DNA of 64,000 nt from Nepenthes gracilis (lineage: Eukaryota; Streptophyta; Magnoliopsida; Caryophyllales; Nepenthaceae), in NCBI GenBank assembly GCA_033239525.1, contig BSYO01000014.1, positions 4,196,536-4,260,535 on the forward strand, read 5' to 3'. Of the stretch, positions 36,304-48,200 are shown in pieces (within the stretch, counting starts at the first letter, position 1; each line of letters starts with the position of its first letter). The translations under genes and the position numbers were made by a program. A model generated the notes under the pieces. It saw only the letters and a list, made by a program, of their open reading frames with translations, made no database searches and had not been told where the DNA came from.

Positions 36304-36891
36304 CTAATGATCCCAATGGCCTGTGGAGGAGCTCGGGACGTGATAATCCACCGACTGCTCGCACATTCGGGCATGTGAGTTACGAGGGTCCAGAATGCCA
36401 ACTCGGAAGTTCGAATCCTCCAGCGAGGCCAGCCTTTGGCAAAGCCTGATGGCGTCAAGGTAACTCCTCTCCGGAGCTGGATTCACACCCTCCGGCCGGA
36501 GCCTCGTCCTCAGCTCAGACCGTAGCCTGGCAACCTCAGCCTCATGTTGTTGCCTAAGCTGCTCGATCTCCCCTTCAAGGGCCAGTATGCGGGCCTGAGC
36601 CCCCACATTGGCACGAACGAGGCGTGTGGCCCTGGCCTCTGACTCGGCCCAAGCACCCTCCAGGTGTGCAACGTGGGCCCTCAACCACTCCGCCTCAGCA
36701 GCAGCCGCCCCTGCGCGCGGCTCAACCCTCTCAAAACCTGGAGGCGCGCTCCAATTCTTAGAAGGACTCACAACCGTGGCTTCGGAGTGAGCCCCTCCTG
36801 AAGTGCCAGCTCCCGAAGTTCTAGGAGCGTGAGAGCCGAACTTAGATTCGTCGGAAGAGCGCTCCGAGTCGTAAGAGGAGTCTTCCATCAA
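36304..36891 (-). CDS. second antisense ORF of element G, coiled-coil protein
   Basis: An uninterrupted minus-strand frame of 195 codons starting MMEDSSYDSERSSDESKFGS. It has a Ser/acidic start, an Ala-rich middle and a clear heptad-type coiled coil (RILALEGEIEQLRQQHEAEV, then ARLRSELRTRLRP). The tail SYLDAIRLCQRLASLEDSNF parallels WDGIRLCRKIASLVAPHVPE in the broken antisense ORF at 33992-34459. It is therefore a paralogue of that ORF's C-terminal part, or the end of a second antisense copy. It stands out as the only stop-free antisense frame in an otherwise ruined element. Function unknown; host or TE function unproven. Confidence 0.55.
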   Translation of the reverse strand: MMEDSSYDSERSSDESKFGSHAPRTSGAGTSGGAHSEATVVSPSKNWSAPPGFERVEPRAGAAAAEAEWLRAHVAHLEGAWAESEARATRLVRANVGAQARILALEGEIEQLRQQHEAEVARLRSELRTRLRPEGVNPAPERSYLDAIRLCQRLASLEDSNFRVGILDPRNSHARMCEQSVDYHVPSSSTGHWDH

Positions 36892-36895
36892 CTTC

Positions 36896-38900
36896 GCAAC
36901 AATATAAATTTTAGTATTGATAGTTTAGAAGTATATTCGCATATTTCTTATGGTTATCTTATAAGTTTCAGTATAATTTTAAAAGATGAATATTAAAGTT
37001 TTAGTTGACATTTTTCCTTATCACAAGTTATAGTCATATTATTGTTGAATAAATATCAGAGCCATTAATGATTGCTTTGTTTTGGATCTCATATATTATA
37101 ATTTATTACGATTTACAAATTGTTAAGGTAAGTACATGTTCCTTATGATTGAAATGGATATAAAAATACGGGACGTAACACCAATTATATATTATTCCTT
37201 ATAATTGTGGTCAAACTCTACTTTCTAATATATAGATATTAGGTTTAACAATAGTATTTATATAATAAAAATAAAAAATTTTATATTAAAATACAAATAT
37301 AGATATATTTTATCTCAAGTTGGAGTAAAAATTACTCATCAAAATCCAAATAAATTTTTCATCAAAATTTCTTACAAATAGCTGACAAGCATGGACAACA
37401 TTGTAAAAATTAATGACATATAAAATCATAATATTAAAAAAATTAGTAACATGTAAGAATATATATACTAAAATTTTAAAAATTCAATATAGTTTATAAT
37501 GGAAGTACATTGACATGTATGTAAAATAAAATCATATAGTATAAGACAAGTTATATGTATGAGTATTTGGATAAGAAATACTCAAATATTCCTTCTCACT
37601 CTTCTGTTGTCTCTTTTTCTCTTTTCTTTCTCTCTCTTCTCTTAAAAACTAGTAGAAATAAGTTAAAATTAATTAGAAAATTTATTTACAATAAATTAGT
37701 GCACGTGTATTGATTAGGCATAACTCTGGCATAGAAGCAAATTTTGAGTTGTGCACGACTGCCCAACATGCACGCATTAGATGCCAATAGTCTAGTTTAA
37801 ATATATATGAGAACCACTCGAGTGCCTATTAGGCATAACTATCCTGTTTAAAACACATCATACAGAAGTTAGACGAATGTTTAAATTGATTCTATAAATA
37901 CTAATTTTTAAATTAGTATAAATTCTATACTAATTGATTCTATACTAATTTCTATAAATTCTATAAATTTAAATACTTATTTTGGTCTAAATCATAATTT
38001 TTAAGTTGATTCTATAATTAATCTTAAAAATTTATCAATTTATTAAATTTAATATTATTAAAATAACTCTTAGGATTTATACTATACATATAAAGTACAA
38101 AAGGAATTGACGAAAAGAGTTCTTGCTCGGCATGTTAGTTTATGAAGAGACTATTATAAAAAAAGTATAGAACAGACAAAAGAATTATTGAGATTGTCTT
38201 ACTGACATAGATATTAAGTAATGAAAGTAATTTATTACAAAATATTTAAAAAATCAAAAATTTTGGATAAGCATATCTTATGCTATAAAAAATATATTGT
38301 ACTTTGTAGTACATCAAGTGACTAATATTATGTTCTAAGTTCAAATGTTGTTCAAGTAAGAACAAATCAAATGATAGGAGTAAATAAAAAATGATAGGTT
38401 TTGTCAATACAAAATCTGTTACATGAACTTTATATGAGATAATAATAACTATTATTAATATAAATATAATTTTAATTCATTAATTATACTTTTAAATATG
38501 ACATACTTTGTTATTAGTTCTTTTTTTTCCCCCTATTTTCACAACTTGAAAATGTATTGACAATGAAGTACCTTAGCTCCTCAAGTACTAATAGAGCCAA
38601 TGAAATATTTTAAAATATTTGTGGAAAAAAAAAAAAAAAGGAGAAACATAAAAGCGGTTGACAATGAGTTTACAAATATATATTGCAATTTTTTAGAATT
38701 ACATAAAATCAACTTGAATTACATGAGGTTGATCACTTAATAAGTGGCTTTTATCATTATTCTTGGATATAAATCTTCCTACTCAAGAGGGATGAAGGTC
38801 ATTGGTGGATCATGAGTAATCATAATGAGATGCATACATGTCCCAAAAATGATACTAATGCTTAGATTGAGGCTAAAGTACAATGGTGATCGATGGAGTT
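36896..38900. other. AT-rich relic region right of element G
   Basis: No 3' LTR of G is seen. 37560-37830 resembles the leader part of the minus-oriented LTRs (CTCTTTCTCTCTCTTCTC, then GTGCACGTG and ACTCGAGTG blocks as near 8775-9010 and 18150-18300), so an old LTR fragment is likely there. The rest is AT-rich without coding signal. Confidence 0.45.
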
Positions 38901-40540
38901 GCTAAATCACAAGGAAACCAAGCTCCCTGCTAAACTACCCATCAAATTAAAAGGTAACATGCATTCTTGAGTGTATTCATTAATTACGAAATAATTATGT
39001 ACAATACACACCTTAAAGTCTTCAGGTTTCCTACTCTCTTCTTTATTACTTTATCTCTTATTCTTTGCTAGATTAAATTAAGGTAGTAAAACCCAATTTG
39101 TTGCGTAAAAGGTGCATTTGAGAATCGATTTTCCCTGGTCTGTGCATTTGAGAATGCTAGCCTAAGTCTGTGCATTTGTTTGAACTTCCATAGTTGTCAG
39201 CCAGGCCTAGTTTTTCGATTCCGTATGTTTTGTTCGGTTCACCTTCAGCTGTCGAAACAGAAGCCCAGGGAGCCCCATTTTTTCAATCATCACCGATTCT
39301 GTTTTGCTTAAGCAACACAAAACGGTTCTGTAATGCCTATGTAGTCCCTTGTTCGTTCCATTCCTTAATCATTGCTTCATTCAAACACTGCATTAAGGGT
39401 TAACTGGTATCTCTCAATAAAAAGCTCGACGGTAGAGTAATCCGCATTCGACCTAGTGGTCATGGTTTAGATTAATCAAAATTTTACTTGACTGTATTCT
39501 TCCGTGTGCACTGCGTCCAATCAAGGAATTTTTTAATATTTTGTGATATTCTTAAGTTCTGGACATGGTTGATTATTTTCATATGTCAGCATAAATATGT
39601 TTAAAACTAATTAAAAGTTATCCCTCATAGCAAAATTCATTTGGATGTATCATTGGATAAACTTAACAGTATTAGAAAGAAAAAGGACAAAGTCAAATGA
39701 TTTTAAGATCTAAAGATGCCATGTGTACAAGGACTATTACACAAGTTCAAGTTATAGAACTTTTAATTCTTACATGTGTTGTCGGCCTATAAAAGATATA
39801 TATATAAGATGGCATTTTTTTTAAAATCTTTTTATATTGATAGATAAATAAGGTTATATAAAAATAGAAATAACAAAATAGGATAAAACTTAGTACAGTT
39901 AAAAGACTAGATAGACAATAATATTATGTAAATTTATTCATAAAATTATTAAAAAATGTTAGAAAAAAGTTTTTAAAATGATTGTACAACAGTTTTATTT
40001 TATTATATGGATATCATTTGATTTTTTTTTTTTTTTTTTGCAAGGAAAAATTATTTTCTAAGGTCAACATGCTCATGGTTTTTGTGAAGGATGAAAATTA
40101 TCTGCAAGCTCAACCTAGACATTACACCTTTTTTCCCAAGATGATTTTGTTCGAAAAATCAATCAACTAAATAGGTAGTGTTTGTCGAATTTTCCTCCAA
40201 TAATTAATTCTCTTTTGCTATAATCACCAAATCGATAACAATAAGTATTGGTTGAAGTGGTTTAGGTTAGTGATATTAGTCATGATAATCCTTATTAGTG
40301 AATTATGTCTTTATTTACTTTCTATTTCAATTAAAACTCATCACTATAAGGAAGTTATTGTCGAAAAATCTCTTTAGAAACCCTTTTTTACTCTAAAGCC
40401 TTTCTTTCTGATGGAATATTAAAGAACAATGTTCAAGCGGGGAAAAGCACTTACACTGATGGGATATTAAACCAATCCATGCTTGTTCATATATACAAGT
40501 AATTCTTCCCTTTGTACACTCTTTAATTGGAGTAATAGAA
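38901..40540. other. intergenic, no gene recognised
   Basis: A 69-codon plus-strand frame (39194-39403) lacks homologous motifs I can name. A poly-T run lies at 40021-40039. TGCATTTG(AGAAT) is repeated near 39113, 39143 and 39171. Confidence 0.4.
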
Positions 40541-40574
40541 CATGGCATGTTTCAAACTAAAATGTACTTTCTAT

Positions 40575-40860
40575 GCTATATCAGAGGAACAGAGGGCTGC
40601 GATCTGGGAGGCATCGCAGCCCCTACGACTAGGAAGAGGCCGTTGGATACAAAATCCAACGACCCCTATTTTTCTAAAAATAAAAACAATAAAAATAAAA
40701 AATAATGAAAAATGCTTATTTTTTTTACTTATTTTTTGAAAAATAATAATAATAAAATATATAAATAAATGTGTTTTTTAAATATTAAATACGAGCTGTT
40801 GGATTTTACATGGCCCGTACGGCATCGAGGGACTGCGCCCCCCTCTGATTCCCTATATCG
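40575..40860. repeat. MITE-like inverted-repeat element
   Basis: The left end TCAGAGGAACAGAGGGCTGCG and the reverse complement of the right end (TCAGAGGGGGGCGCAGTCCC) form imperfect terminal inverted repeats around an AT-rich core. The left arm has its own hairpins: GGGCTGCGAT...ATCGCAGCCC (about 40591-40622) and CGTTGGAT...ATCCAACG. It sits about 80 bases beyond the MYB stop codon. No transposase. The target duplication could not be fixed. Confidence 0.55.
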
Positions 40861-40938
40861 GATGAAAAGAAACAGTGTTATTATGAGATATAACTACGAC
40901 TGCGTTCAAACCTTTTCACGCCCGCCTGACCAAATCTA

Positions 40939-41644
40939 CTAATTAGCGATCTCATAGAACAAAGGATCATCAAGGAGGTGGTCAGGCCAAAAGGAGGCAG
41001 TAGTATCCCGACCTCGACCACTAAAATTACTCCAAACTTCCTCGGGATTCATCATCATCGTCTCCACCACCGGACTAGGAGCGGCAGTGGGCGGTGGTGT
41101 AGAAGGAGATTGAGAGGAAGATAGAGGCAGCCGAGGAGAAGCAGGAGAATTGTCTTCTTGGCTTAGCGCTGCAACAATCGGTTTAGGTTGACCCATTTCG
41201 TTAATGTTGTCCAAACGGGATTCTAGGCCAGGCAAATGGGAGAAACCTGCTCCAATAGAAGATGGTATTAGAGAGTATGGAGTTTCCGGTAAAACGGTCG
41301 AATTTTCTTTGAGGGAACAAATTGAGTTCAAGAAATGAAAGGTGTCCGTTTCTGTGAATGTGGGCAAGGAAGTCTGAGGCTGAAGAAGGCACTGTATGTA
41401 TTGCAGTTGTGCTAACTCTGCTTGTAATCTAACAGCATGCTGTTCCCGTGGATTCTGCTCCATTAACCCCTTAAGGCTTGCCAAAGCGATCAGATGAGGC
41501 AGGCTTGAGAAGATGTCGGTTCTAGGCCGATGAGTCATCGGATCAAAACCCATTTGAATTAGCTTCTTCTTCAAATGAGTGTTCCAAAAATTCTTGATTT
41601 CATTGTCGGTTCTTCCTGGTATTTGAGTTGCTATTGCTGACCAT
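40939..41644 (-). CDS. R2R3-MYB transcription factor, last exon only
   Basis: After a splice acceptor (minus TGATAATTAG, AG at 41646-41645) the frame reads [20 protein letters not shown], then [15 protein letters not shown]. This is the third helix of the R3 MYB repeat, starting exactly where the second intron normally falls in R2R3-MYB genes. The next part, [20 protein letters not shown], resembles the MYB53/92/93-like group linked to suberin regulation; that subgroup is tentative. A Ser/Pro-rich activation-type region and the end [18 protein letters not shown] follow, with TAG at 40939. About 235 intact codons. Exons 1 and 2 (R2 and most of R3) are not in the 22 kb upstream, which is filled with nested retrotransposons. 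Confidence 0.85.
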
Positions 41645-41850
41645 CTAATTATCAGAATCACGAAGAAAAGTTAAAACATCATTAATAAAAAGAATTCAAC
41701 CTTCTTTGTCGGGCATAGTTGACGGCAGTTCATGTTATAGTCAATGCCTGAGCTTTGCGGCAGTACGGTGCAGTAATCTTCTATTATTTTAGGTATCCGG
41801 CAAAACTCATTTCTAGCATCAGCTTGGTTTAGACCCTTCGAGGCACATTT
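41645..41850 (-). other. start of MYB intron 2 (3' part)
   Basis: Sequence upstream of the acceptor. It contains TTTTAACTTTTCTTCGTGATTC, a reasonable pyrimidine/branch region. No further MYB exon is visible to its right. Confidence 0.5.
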
Positions 41851-42413
41851 ATTAAGAAAATTTCACATAAGAGTATTATGGGTGATCTGTTTTTTGTAAG
41901 GGAGTGTTCAAAGCATGTTTTTCGTAATTACAACTTACAAGAAAAAAATGTTTAGTATAGCTTTTTTGAAAATGCTGTAAAGTTGTGATATAACGATAAA
42001 ATCATAATGGAGGATCCCATTCCACACATCAATAGTAGGCCTCTACTTATCTATCCTTCATAATTTTTATAATTTTTTTTTCTTGTAAATAACGCTTTAT
42101 TATTTCATTGCTTCTATATTTACTAAGAAAAATTATGAGTGATCTGCTTTTTATAAGGGAGTGTTCAAAGCTTGTTTTTTATAGTAACAACTTACGAGAA
42201 AGAAATGTTCAGTATAGCTTTTCTGAAAGCGCTGTAAAACTGTGATATAATGATGAAATCATAATGGAGGATCTCATAGCACACATTAATTGTAGGCCTC
42301 TACTTGTCTATCCTTCATAATTTTTATAATTTTTATATTTTTTCATGTCAATAAGGCTTCATTGTTTCATTGCTTCTATATTTATTACCATCTTCTCTAT
42401 TTTAATTCTAACA
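41851..42413 (+). mobile_element. probable 5' LTR of decayed copia I
   Basis: It ends AATTCTAACA at 42413, followed by a worn primer site (TTGATTTCAAAATTAGG against the TTGGTATCAGAGC type). The same ending occurs in copia H. It contains the 257-bp tandem duplication. The LTR start was not found. Confidence 0.45.
41870..42385 (+). repeat. 257-bp tandem duplication
   Basis: Two units with GTGATCTG anchors at 41882 and 42139. Both carry AAGGGAGTGTTCAAAGC, AAATCATAATGGAGGATC and TAGGCCTCTACTT. They differ by scattered substitutions, so the duplication is not recent. Confidence 0.9.
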
Positions 42414-42559
42414 ATTGATTTCAAAATTAGGTCCGTTCATAAAATCGGGTGTCTATCCATTATCTAACTACACAAAAGTACCATCATGTATTTTTGTACT
42501 ATTGTCAAAAATTTCTCTAATCACGACGGAATCTATTTTAATTACTATCCCAATTTTTT

Positions 42560-44448
42560 GGGAAGAAAATTGTTATTTTTGAAGTATAAAAATGGAGATA
42601 TTTTTTGGTTCCAAGAGTTATGGGACATTGTAGAGATTAATTTATGAATTTAAAAGATTCTTCAACCTTCACTACAACTCCGAAAAAGGAGTTAAAAGGA
42701 AAACACAAATAGATTTATGGGCTTTATTAATTTTACAATAAGCTTTGGCGAAGATAATTTGTTAAGGACCATAAGAAGTAAGTACTAAAAAAGCCTGGAA
42801 TATTCTGTAATAGGAGTCTCAAGGCAATAAAAAAAGTTGATGAAACTTTAAACTCTAAGATGATAGTTTGGATTACTTAAAATGAAATATTTTGAGACCG
42901 AAAAATATTATAATTCTAGAGTTAAAAAAAATAGTGAATCAAATGAGTGCGTATAAAAAAGATATTCCTAATAAGAGAATCGTTTAAAAATTTTTAATCA
43001 CTGTCCTAGAAAATATGATTCAATACTTACTATAACTGAACAAATAAAAGATCTATCAATTTTAATAATGATTGAACTAATGAGCTCTCTAAAAAGATAT
43101 GAGTAAAGATTGAGTAGGCATGATGATTCAATAGAAAGTACCTTCTACTCTAAACATAAAAAAGGGTCTTGGAACTATCAAAATAGTGGGAAGAGAGTAG
43201 ATAATTTTAGAGAATAAAACTCTAGAAATAGAAAAAATTAGATTTTTAATCCCATAGAAAAAAATTATAAATATCATCCATATAGTATCTATAAAAACAT
43301 TTTACATGGAGAAAGATTGCTAGCAATGTGGAAAGATGCAATATCAATATTGCAAAAGGTTTTACCACATTGCTAAGGATTGTTGAATCAAAAGCAACTA
43401 TTAAACAAATTATAACCAAAAGTTAGAAAAGATTTAGCAACTACTCCAAGCCAACCAAGTTATCAACAGAGGAAAACAAAGGACAATGATATTTGGATAG
43501 TGCTTGCAGTAACCATATGACATAAGATGAGAATATATTCCATAAAATAGACAAGTTATTAAAATTACAAGTTCACATGAGTAATGATACAGCAGTTGAT
43601 TTAACTGATAAAGGCTATACTGCAACTGAGACAAAGAAAGGTATATTACTTACAAAAGAAGTTCTACTCATACCTAATTTATAAGAGAATTTTTTAAGTA
43701 GTGTTCAAATAATGCAAAATAATTATACTATCTATTTTAAGTAAAATTTTTAAAAAATATATAACCATAATAATAAAAATTTTATAATAGTACTAGTAAA
43801 GATGAATAGAAGTAGAAACTTTTTAATAATATGCCACAAATGTTGTCATGAAGATGCAAATTGATAATACATGGTTATGGTATCAGAGATTTGGCCACTT
43901 TGATATTCATACATTGATAATCTTATATCAAAAAAAATATAATGAGAGATCTTTCATATCTAAAAAATAAAGAAGATGTATGTGAGGGCTACATCATTAG
44001 CAAACAATAGTAACTATCTTTTTCATAAGAAAAATCTTGGAGAGTTAAGAAGCCACTAAAATTAATACATACAGAAATATATGGGCCTATTAGAATGGCA
44101 TCTTTTGATAACAACTGGTACTTTATTTTTTTTATTAATAATTATACTAAAATGATATGGGTATATTCTTTAATTCTATGAAGAAGAAGGGTGAATCATC
44201 AACTAATGATTATTTACATTCTATAATAAAAATGAGGTGTCAAAATGAAATGACTGCACTATTATGGAGATAGCTTGATCAATGTTTAAGGAATAAGAGT
44301 TGTCTAGTATATTTTGGACAAAGTAAATCTATATAATAGTATATCTATTAAACATGTGTCCGCCAAAATAATTCCAAGGTAAAACTCTTATCAAAGCATG
44401 GAGTGATAAAAAACCTTTAGTCAAACACTTGAAAATCATTGAGCATAT
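42560..44448 (+). pseudogene. decayed Ty1/copia gag-PR-IN (element I)
   Basis: Gag remnants (YGTL-type 'ELWDIV' block, KAWNIL, a frame resembling EKLL..LP.KYD near 42975-43100), a CCHC-like knuckle (CGKMQYQYCKRFYHIAKDC, 43330-43390), a protease-region relic (43480-43700) and integrase pieces (FGHFDIHTLIILYQKK near 43890; later HTDIYGP-like). The last recognisable block is KTLIKAWSDKKPLVKHLKII, ending at the insertion point of copia H (44448). Nearly every block is in a different frame. Old. Confidence 0.7.
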
Positions 44449-45171
44449 TGTTGGATTATAGGTCACTCCTGTGTGGGCCCATACCTACTAGATGTAGTGG
44501 ATGGGGGTAAATATTCTCACTGCATGAGGTAGGCTCGAGTTACGCCTGTTAGGCGCTCGAGCTACGTTTCCAGTAAGCTCTCGCTCGCTGCTCGCCTGAA
44601 TGTCGCTCAAGCCAAAATTCCAATAGCATGGCGCTCGCTGTGCGCCCGAATGGCGCTTGAGCGTGGGCTTGCGCCCGATGCGAGCTCGACGAGCGCTGGA
44701 GCGCGCCTATTATATAAAACGCGTACTTTGCGTTTAGGTTTATTCTAGTCAGTTTTGAGCGCCGTTCTAGAAAAGAAAAAGAGAGAAAAGAGAGAGAAGA
44801 AGGAGAAGAGGAAGATTTGAGCCTCCGATTCGGTTTTCAATCATGTTTCAGTCTTCGATAATCACACGTACGAAGTTCTTGCTGTTGAGAAGAACATTTG
44901 CCGGGTTTTATCTCTACCCTTACTCTTTATATTTGTTGTACGGGTTGTGCAAAGCAAGCTGATATTGATTCTTGTGATTTCGGATTTGTATAACCAATCA
45001 ACTGTTACTAGTGAAAATTTCAGACTACGTGTCCCATGGTTTTTCTCCCTCATTTCATAGGGAGTTTTCCACGTAAAAATCGTGCATTTACTATTTGTGG
45101 TTGTTTATTGTGTGCATGCTATCATCTACTTCATGTTTCCTTGCGGTTTAAATAAGTAATTAATTCTAACA
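44449..45171 (+). mobile_element. 5' LTR of Ty1/copia element H (723 bp)
   Basis: From TGTTGGATTATAGG to TAATTCTAACA. It has a TATA box ATTATATAAAAC at about 44708-44719 and a GA-rich stretch (44770-44815) after it. The CTCGCTGCTCGCCTGAATG-type internal repeats (44570-44690) are GC-rich. The left flank CATAT should be repeated after the 3' LTR, which lies outside the window. Confidence 0.8.
44708..44719 (+). promoter_or_regulatory. TATA box of copia H
   Basis: TTATATAAAAC within the LTR, about 500 bases before gag, followed by a short GC-rich start region. Confidence 0.6.
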
Positions 45172-45174
45172 AGT

Positions 45175-45185
45175 TGTATCAGAGA
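45175..45185 (+). promoter_or_regulatory. primer-binding site of copia H
   Basis: TTGTATCAGAG, one base off the initiator-Met site TGGTATCAGAG, three bases after the LTR end. Confidence 0.7.
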
Positions 45186-45223
45186 TTTTGGTTCATGTTG
45201 GGTATTGTGACTTGTTTGAATCG

Positions 45224-48200
45224 ATGGACACCGAAAATAAGATAATGTGTTTGAATGGTACGAACTATGATATTTGGCGCAGCAAGATGAAGGACTTGCT
45301 GTTTGTGAAATCGGTGCACCATCCGATTTTTGCCATGCAAAAATCGGAATCAAAGTCCGAGGAGGATTGGGCATTTGAGCATGAACAAGTTTGTGGTTAT
45401 ATTAGCCAATTTGTGGATGACAATATATATAATCACATCCGAAATGAGACACATGTAAGGACTTTGTGGCAGAAACTTGAAACACTTTATACCTCAAAGA
45501 CCGGTAATAATAAATTATTTCACTTGATGAAGCTTATGCAAGTGAGGTACAAGGAGGGCTCATCCGTCGCCGATCACTTAAATGAGTTTCAAGGATGTGT
45601 TGATCAATTGAGCGGCATAGGTATAAAATTTAATAATGAACTATTGGGTTTGTGGCTTCTGACTACTTTATTGGACTCTTAGGAGATGGTAAGGATTACT
45701 GTCACCAATTCAACTCCAAACAGCGTGGTAACTCTTGAAATAGCAAAGGGAGCGGTGTTGAATGAAGAGACGAGACATCGATCACAGGGTACTTCCTCTA
45801 TGCACTCAAAGTGTTAGTCTCTGAGACACGGGGAAGAAATAAAAGGGGTAGTCCTAAGCCTGCAAAGAAGGGCCGAAGCAAATCCAGATCGAGGTATCAG
45901 AACCTCGAGTGCCGTCATTGTGGAAAGAAGGGACACATCAAGAAACATCGCTACAAGTGGAAGCGAGAGAATGCTAAGAGTAATGAGAAGAAGACTTCCA
46001 AGACTCGAGATGAAGAAAGAGCTGCTATTGTTACCGGGAGTGATCTTTGGCTGGTATGTCAGGAGAATGAGGTGGTAAATCTTGCTGATCTTGAGACAAG
46101 CTGGGTGGTGGATAGTGATGCTTCACTTCATGTCATGTCACGGAAAGAGTTCTTCACATCATATACTCCTGACGATTTTGGAGTGTTGAAAATGGGCAAT
46201 GAAGGTATGTCCCACATTGCTGGCTATGGTGATGTATATCTCACCATAAATAATGGAACCAAGTTACTGTTGAGGGATGTTAGACACGTCCCGGATATTT
46301 GACTGAATCTGATCTCGGCTGGCAAGCTTAATGATGAGAGTTTTTGTAGCACGTTCTGCGCGGCAGTATGAAAGCTGACTAGAGGGTTTCTAGTTGTGGC
46401 TCAGGGTAGAAAAGTTTCCAACTTATATATGTTACAAGCCTCAATTGCAACGAGAGATGTGCATATTGCTAGAGATGAGGAGTTTTCAGATTTGTGGCAC
46501 CGTCGATTGAGTCACATGGGTGAGAAGGGCCTAAACTATTTAGCTAGAAAAAATTACCTTCGGGATGTAAAAACAGCTCAACTGAAGATTTGTCCTCATT
46601 GCATGGCACGAAAGCAACGACGGATTTTATTTAATTGTAATTTATCTACAAGAAAGACTAATCTTCTTGAATTGGTCCACACTGACTTATTTGGCATGTT
46701 CAAGGTGAAGACTCTTGGAGGAGCACTTTATTTCATCACATTCATTGATAACTGTTCTCAAAAACTATGGGTATATCCGCTAAAATTAAAGGATCAAGCT
46801 TTCATGTTCTTCAAACATTTTCACGCCTTGGTTGAGAGGCAAACGGGAAAGAAACTGAAATGCATCCGAAGTGATAATGGTGGGGAGTACATCGGAGCAT
46901 TTGATGAGTATTGCCGATCTCATGGAATTCTCCATCAGAAGACTCCACCGAAGACACTGCAACTAAATGGGGTAGCCGAACGGATGAATGGAACTTTGAT
47001 GGAGAGGGTCCGATGTGTGCTTTCAGAGGCAAAGCTCCCTTGATCGTTTTGGGGGGAAGCCTTGAGAGCTATGGCTCATGTCGCCAATTTGTCACCGCAC
47101 GGTACCTTGAATGGAGAAATGCCTGAAAAGATATGGGCCGGAAAAGACGTATCCTACGATCATTTGTGGGTATTTAGATGTAAGGTTTTTATTCACGTTC
47201 CCAAAGATGAAAGGATCAAGTTAGAGTCAAAGACCTGACAGTGTGGTATTTCTCATTACAGGAAAGCTGAGTTTGGATATCGACTGTATGATCCGATTGA
47301 GAAGAAGCTAATTCGATCTAGGGATATCGCGTTTGTCGAGAACAAGACTATAGGGGATATTGGCAAAGGTTCAGAGTCTATCTCCAAGAATGATGACAGT
47401 CGGGCATGTGATTCATATCTTACGCCGGCACCTGTTCGTCATCAGAGTAAAAGTCAATGCAATGATGAAGATAAAGAAGATCACGAGACTACAGTGCGTA
47501 ATGGAGATGAGGATGAGGCTATTCCTCCTGATACTACCGAGCCTATCAAGATTGTTCCACTCCAACGATCCACAAGAGATCGAAGACCCCCTACTCGTCT
47601 GTCGTCCGAGGAGTATATGTAACTCACAGACGGAGGAAAGCCCGAATGCTTTGAGGAAGTAATGGAGGACGAACACAAAGCGGAATGGATGGAAGCTATG
47701 CAAGAAGAGATGGCGTCGCTGCATGAAAATTACACGTTTGAGTTGACGAGGTTGCCAAAGGGAAGACGAGCGTTGAAGAACAAGTGGGTCTTTAGGTTGA
47801 AGACAGATAAAAACAGCTCACAACCGAGGTACAAAGCGAGACTAGTTGTGAAGGGCTTCAAACAATAGAAGGGTATTGATTTCGGCGAGATCTTTGCACC
47901 AATGGTGAAGATGTATTCTATTCGAGTGGTGCTCGGGTTGGCTGCCATTCTTGACTTGGAGGTAGAACAGATGGATGTGTGGACAACATTTCTTTACGGT
48001 GATCTTGAAGAAGAAATCCACATGGAGCAACCGGAGGGATTCCTAGTTAAGGGGAAGGAGAACTTAGTGTGTCATCTCAAGAAAAGTCTGTATGGATTGA
48101 AACAAGCACCAAGGCAATGGTATAATAAGTTTAAGTCATTCATGGTGGATCAAGGCTATCAGAAGACGATTTCGGATCATTGTGTTTTTGTTCAAACTTT

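Noticed and set aside
39194..39403. 69-codon plus-strand frame as a host gene
   Set aside because: No recognisable domain, no splice or promoter context and ordinary length for chance.
39420..39480. tRNA-like stretch near CTCGACGGTAGAGTAATCC
   Set aside because: No consistent acceptor stem, B box or T arm could be drawn.
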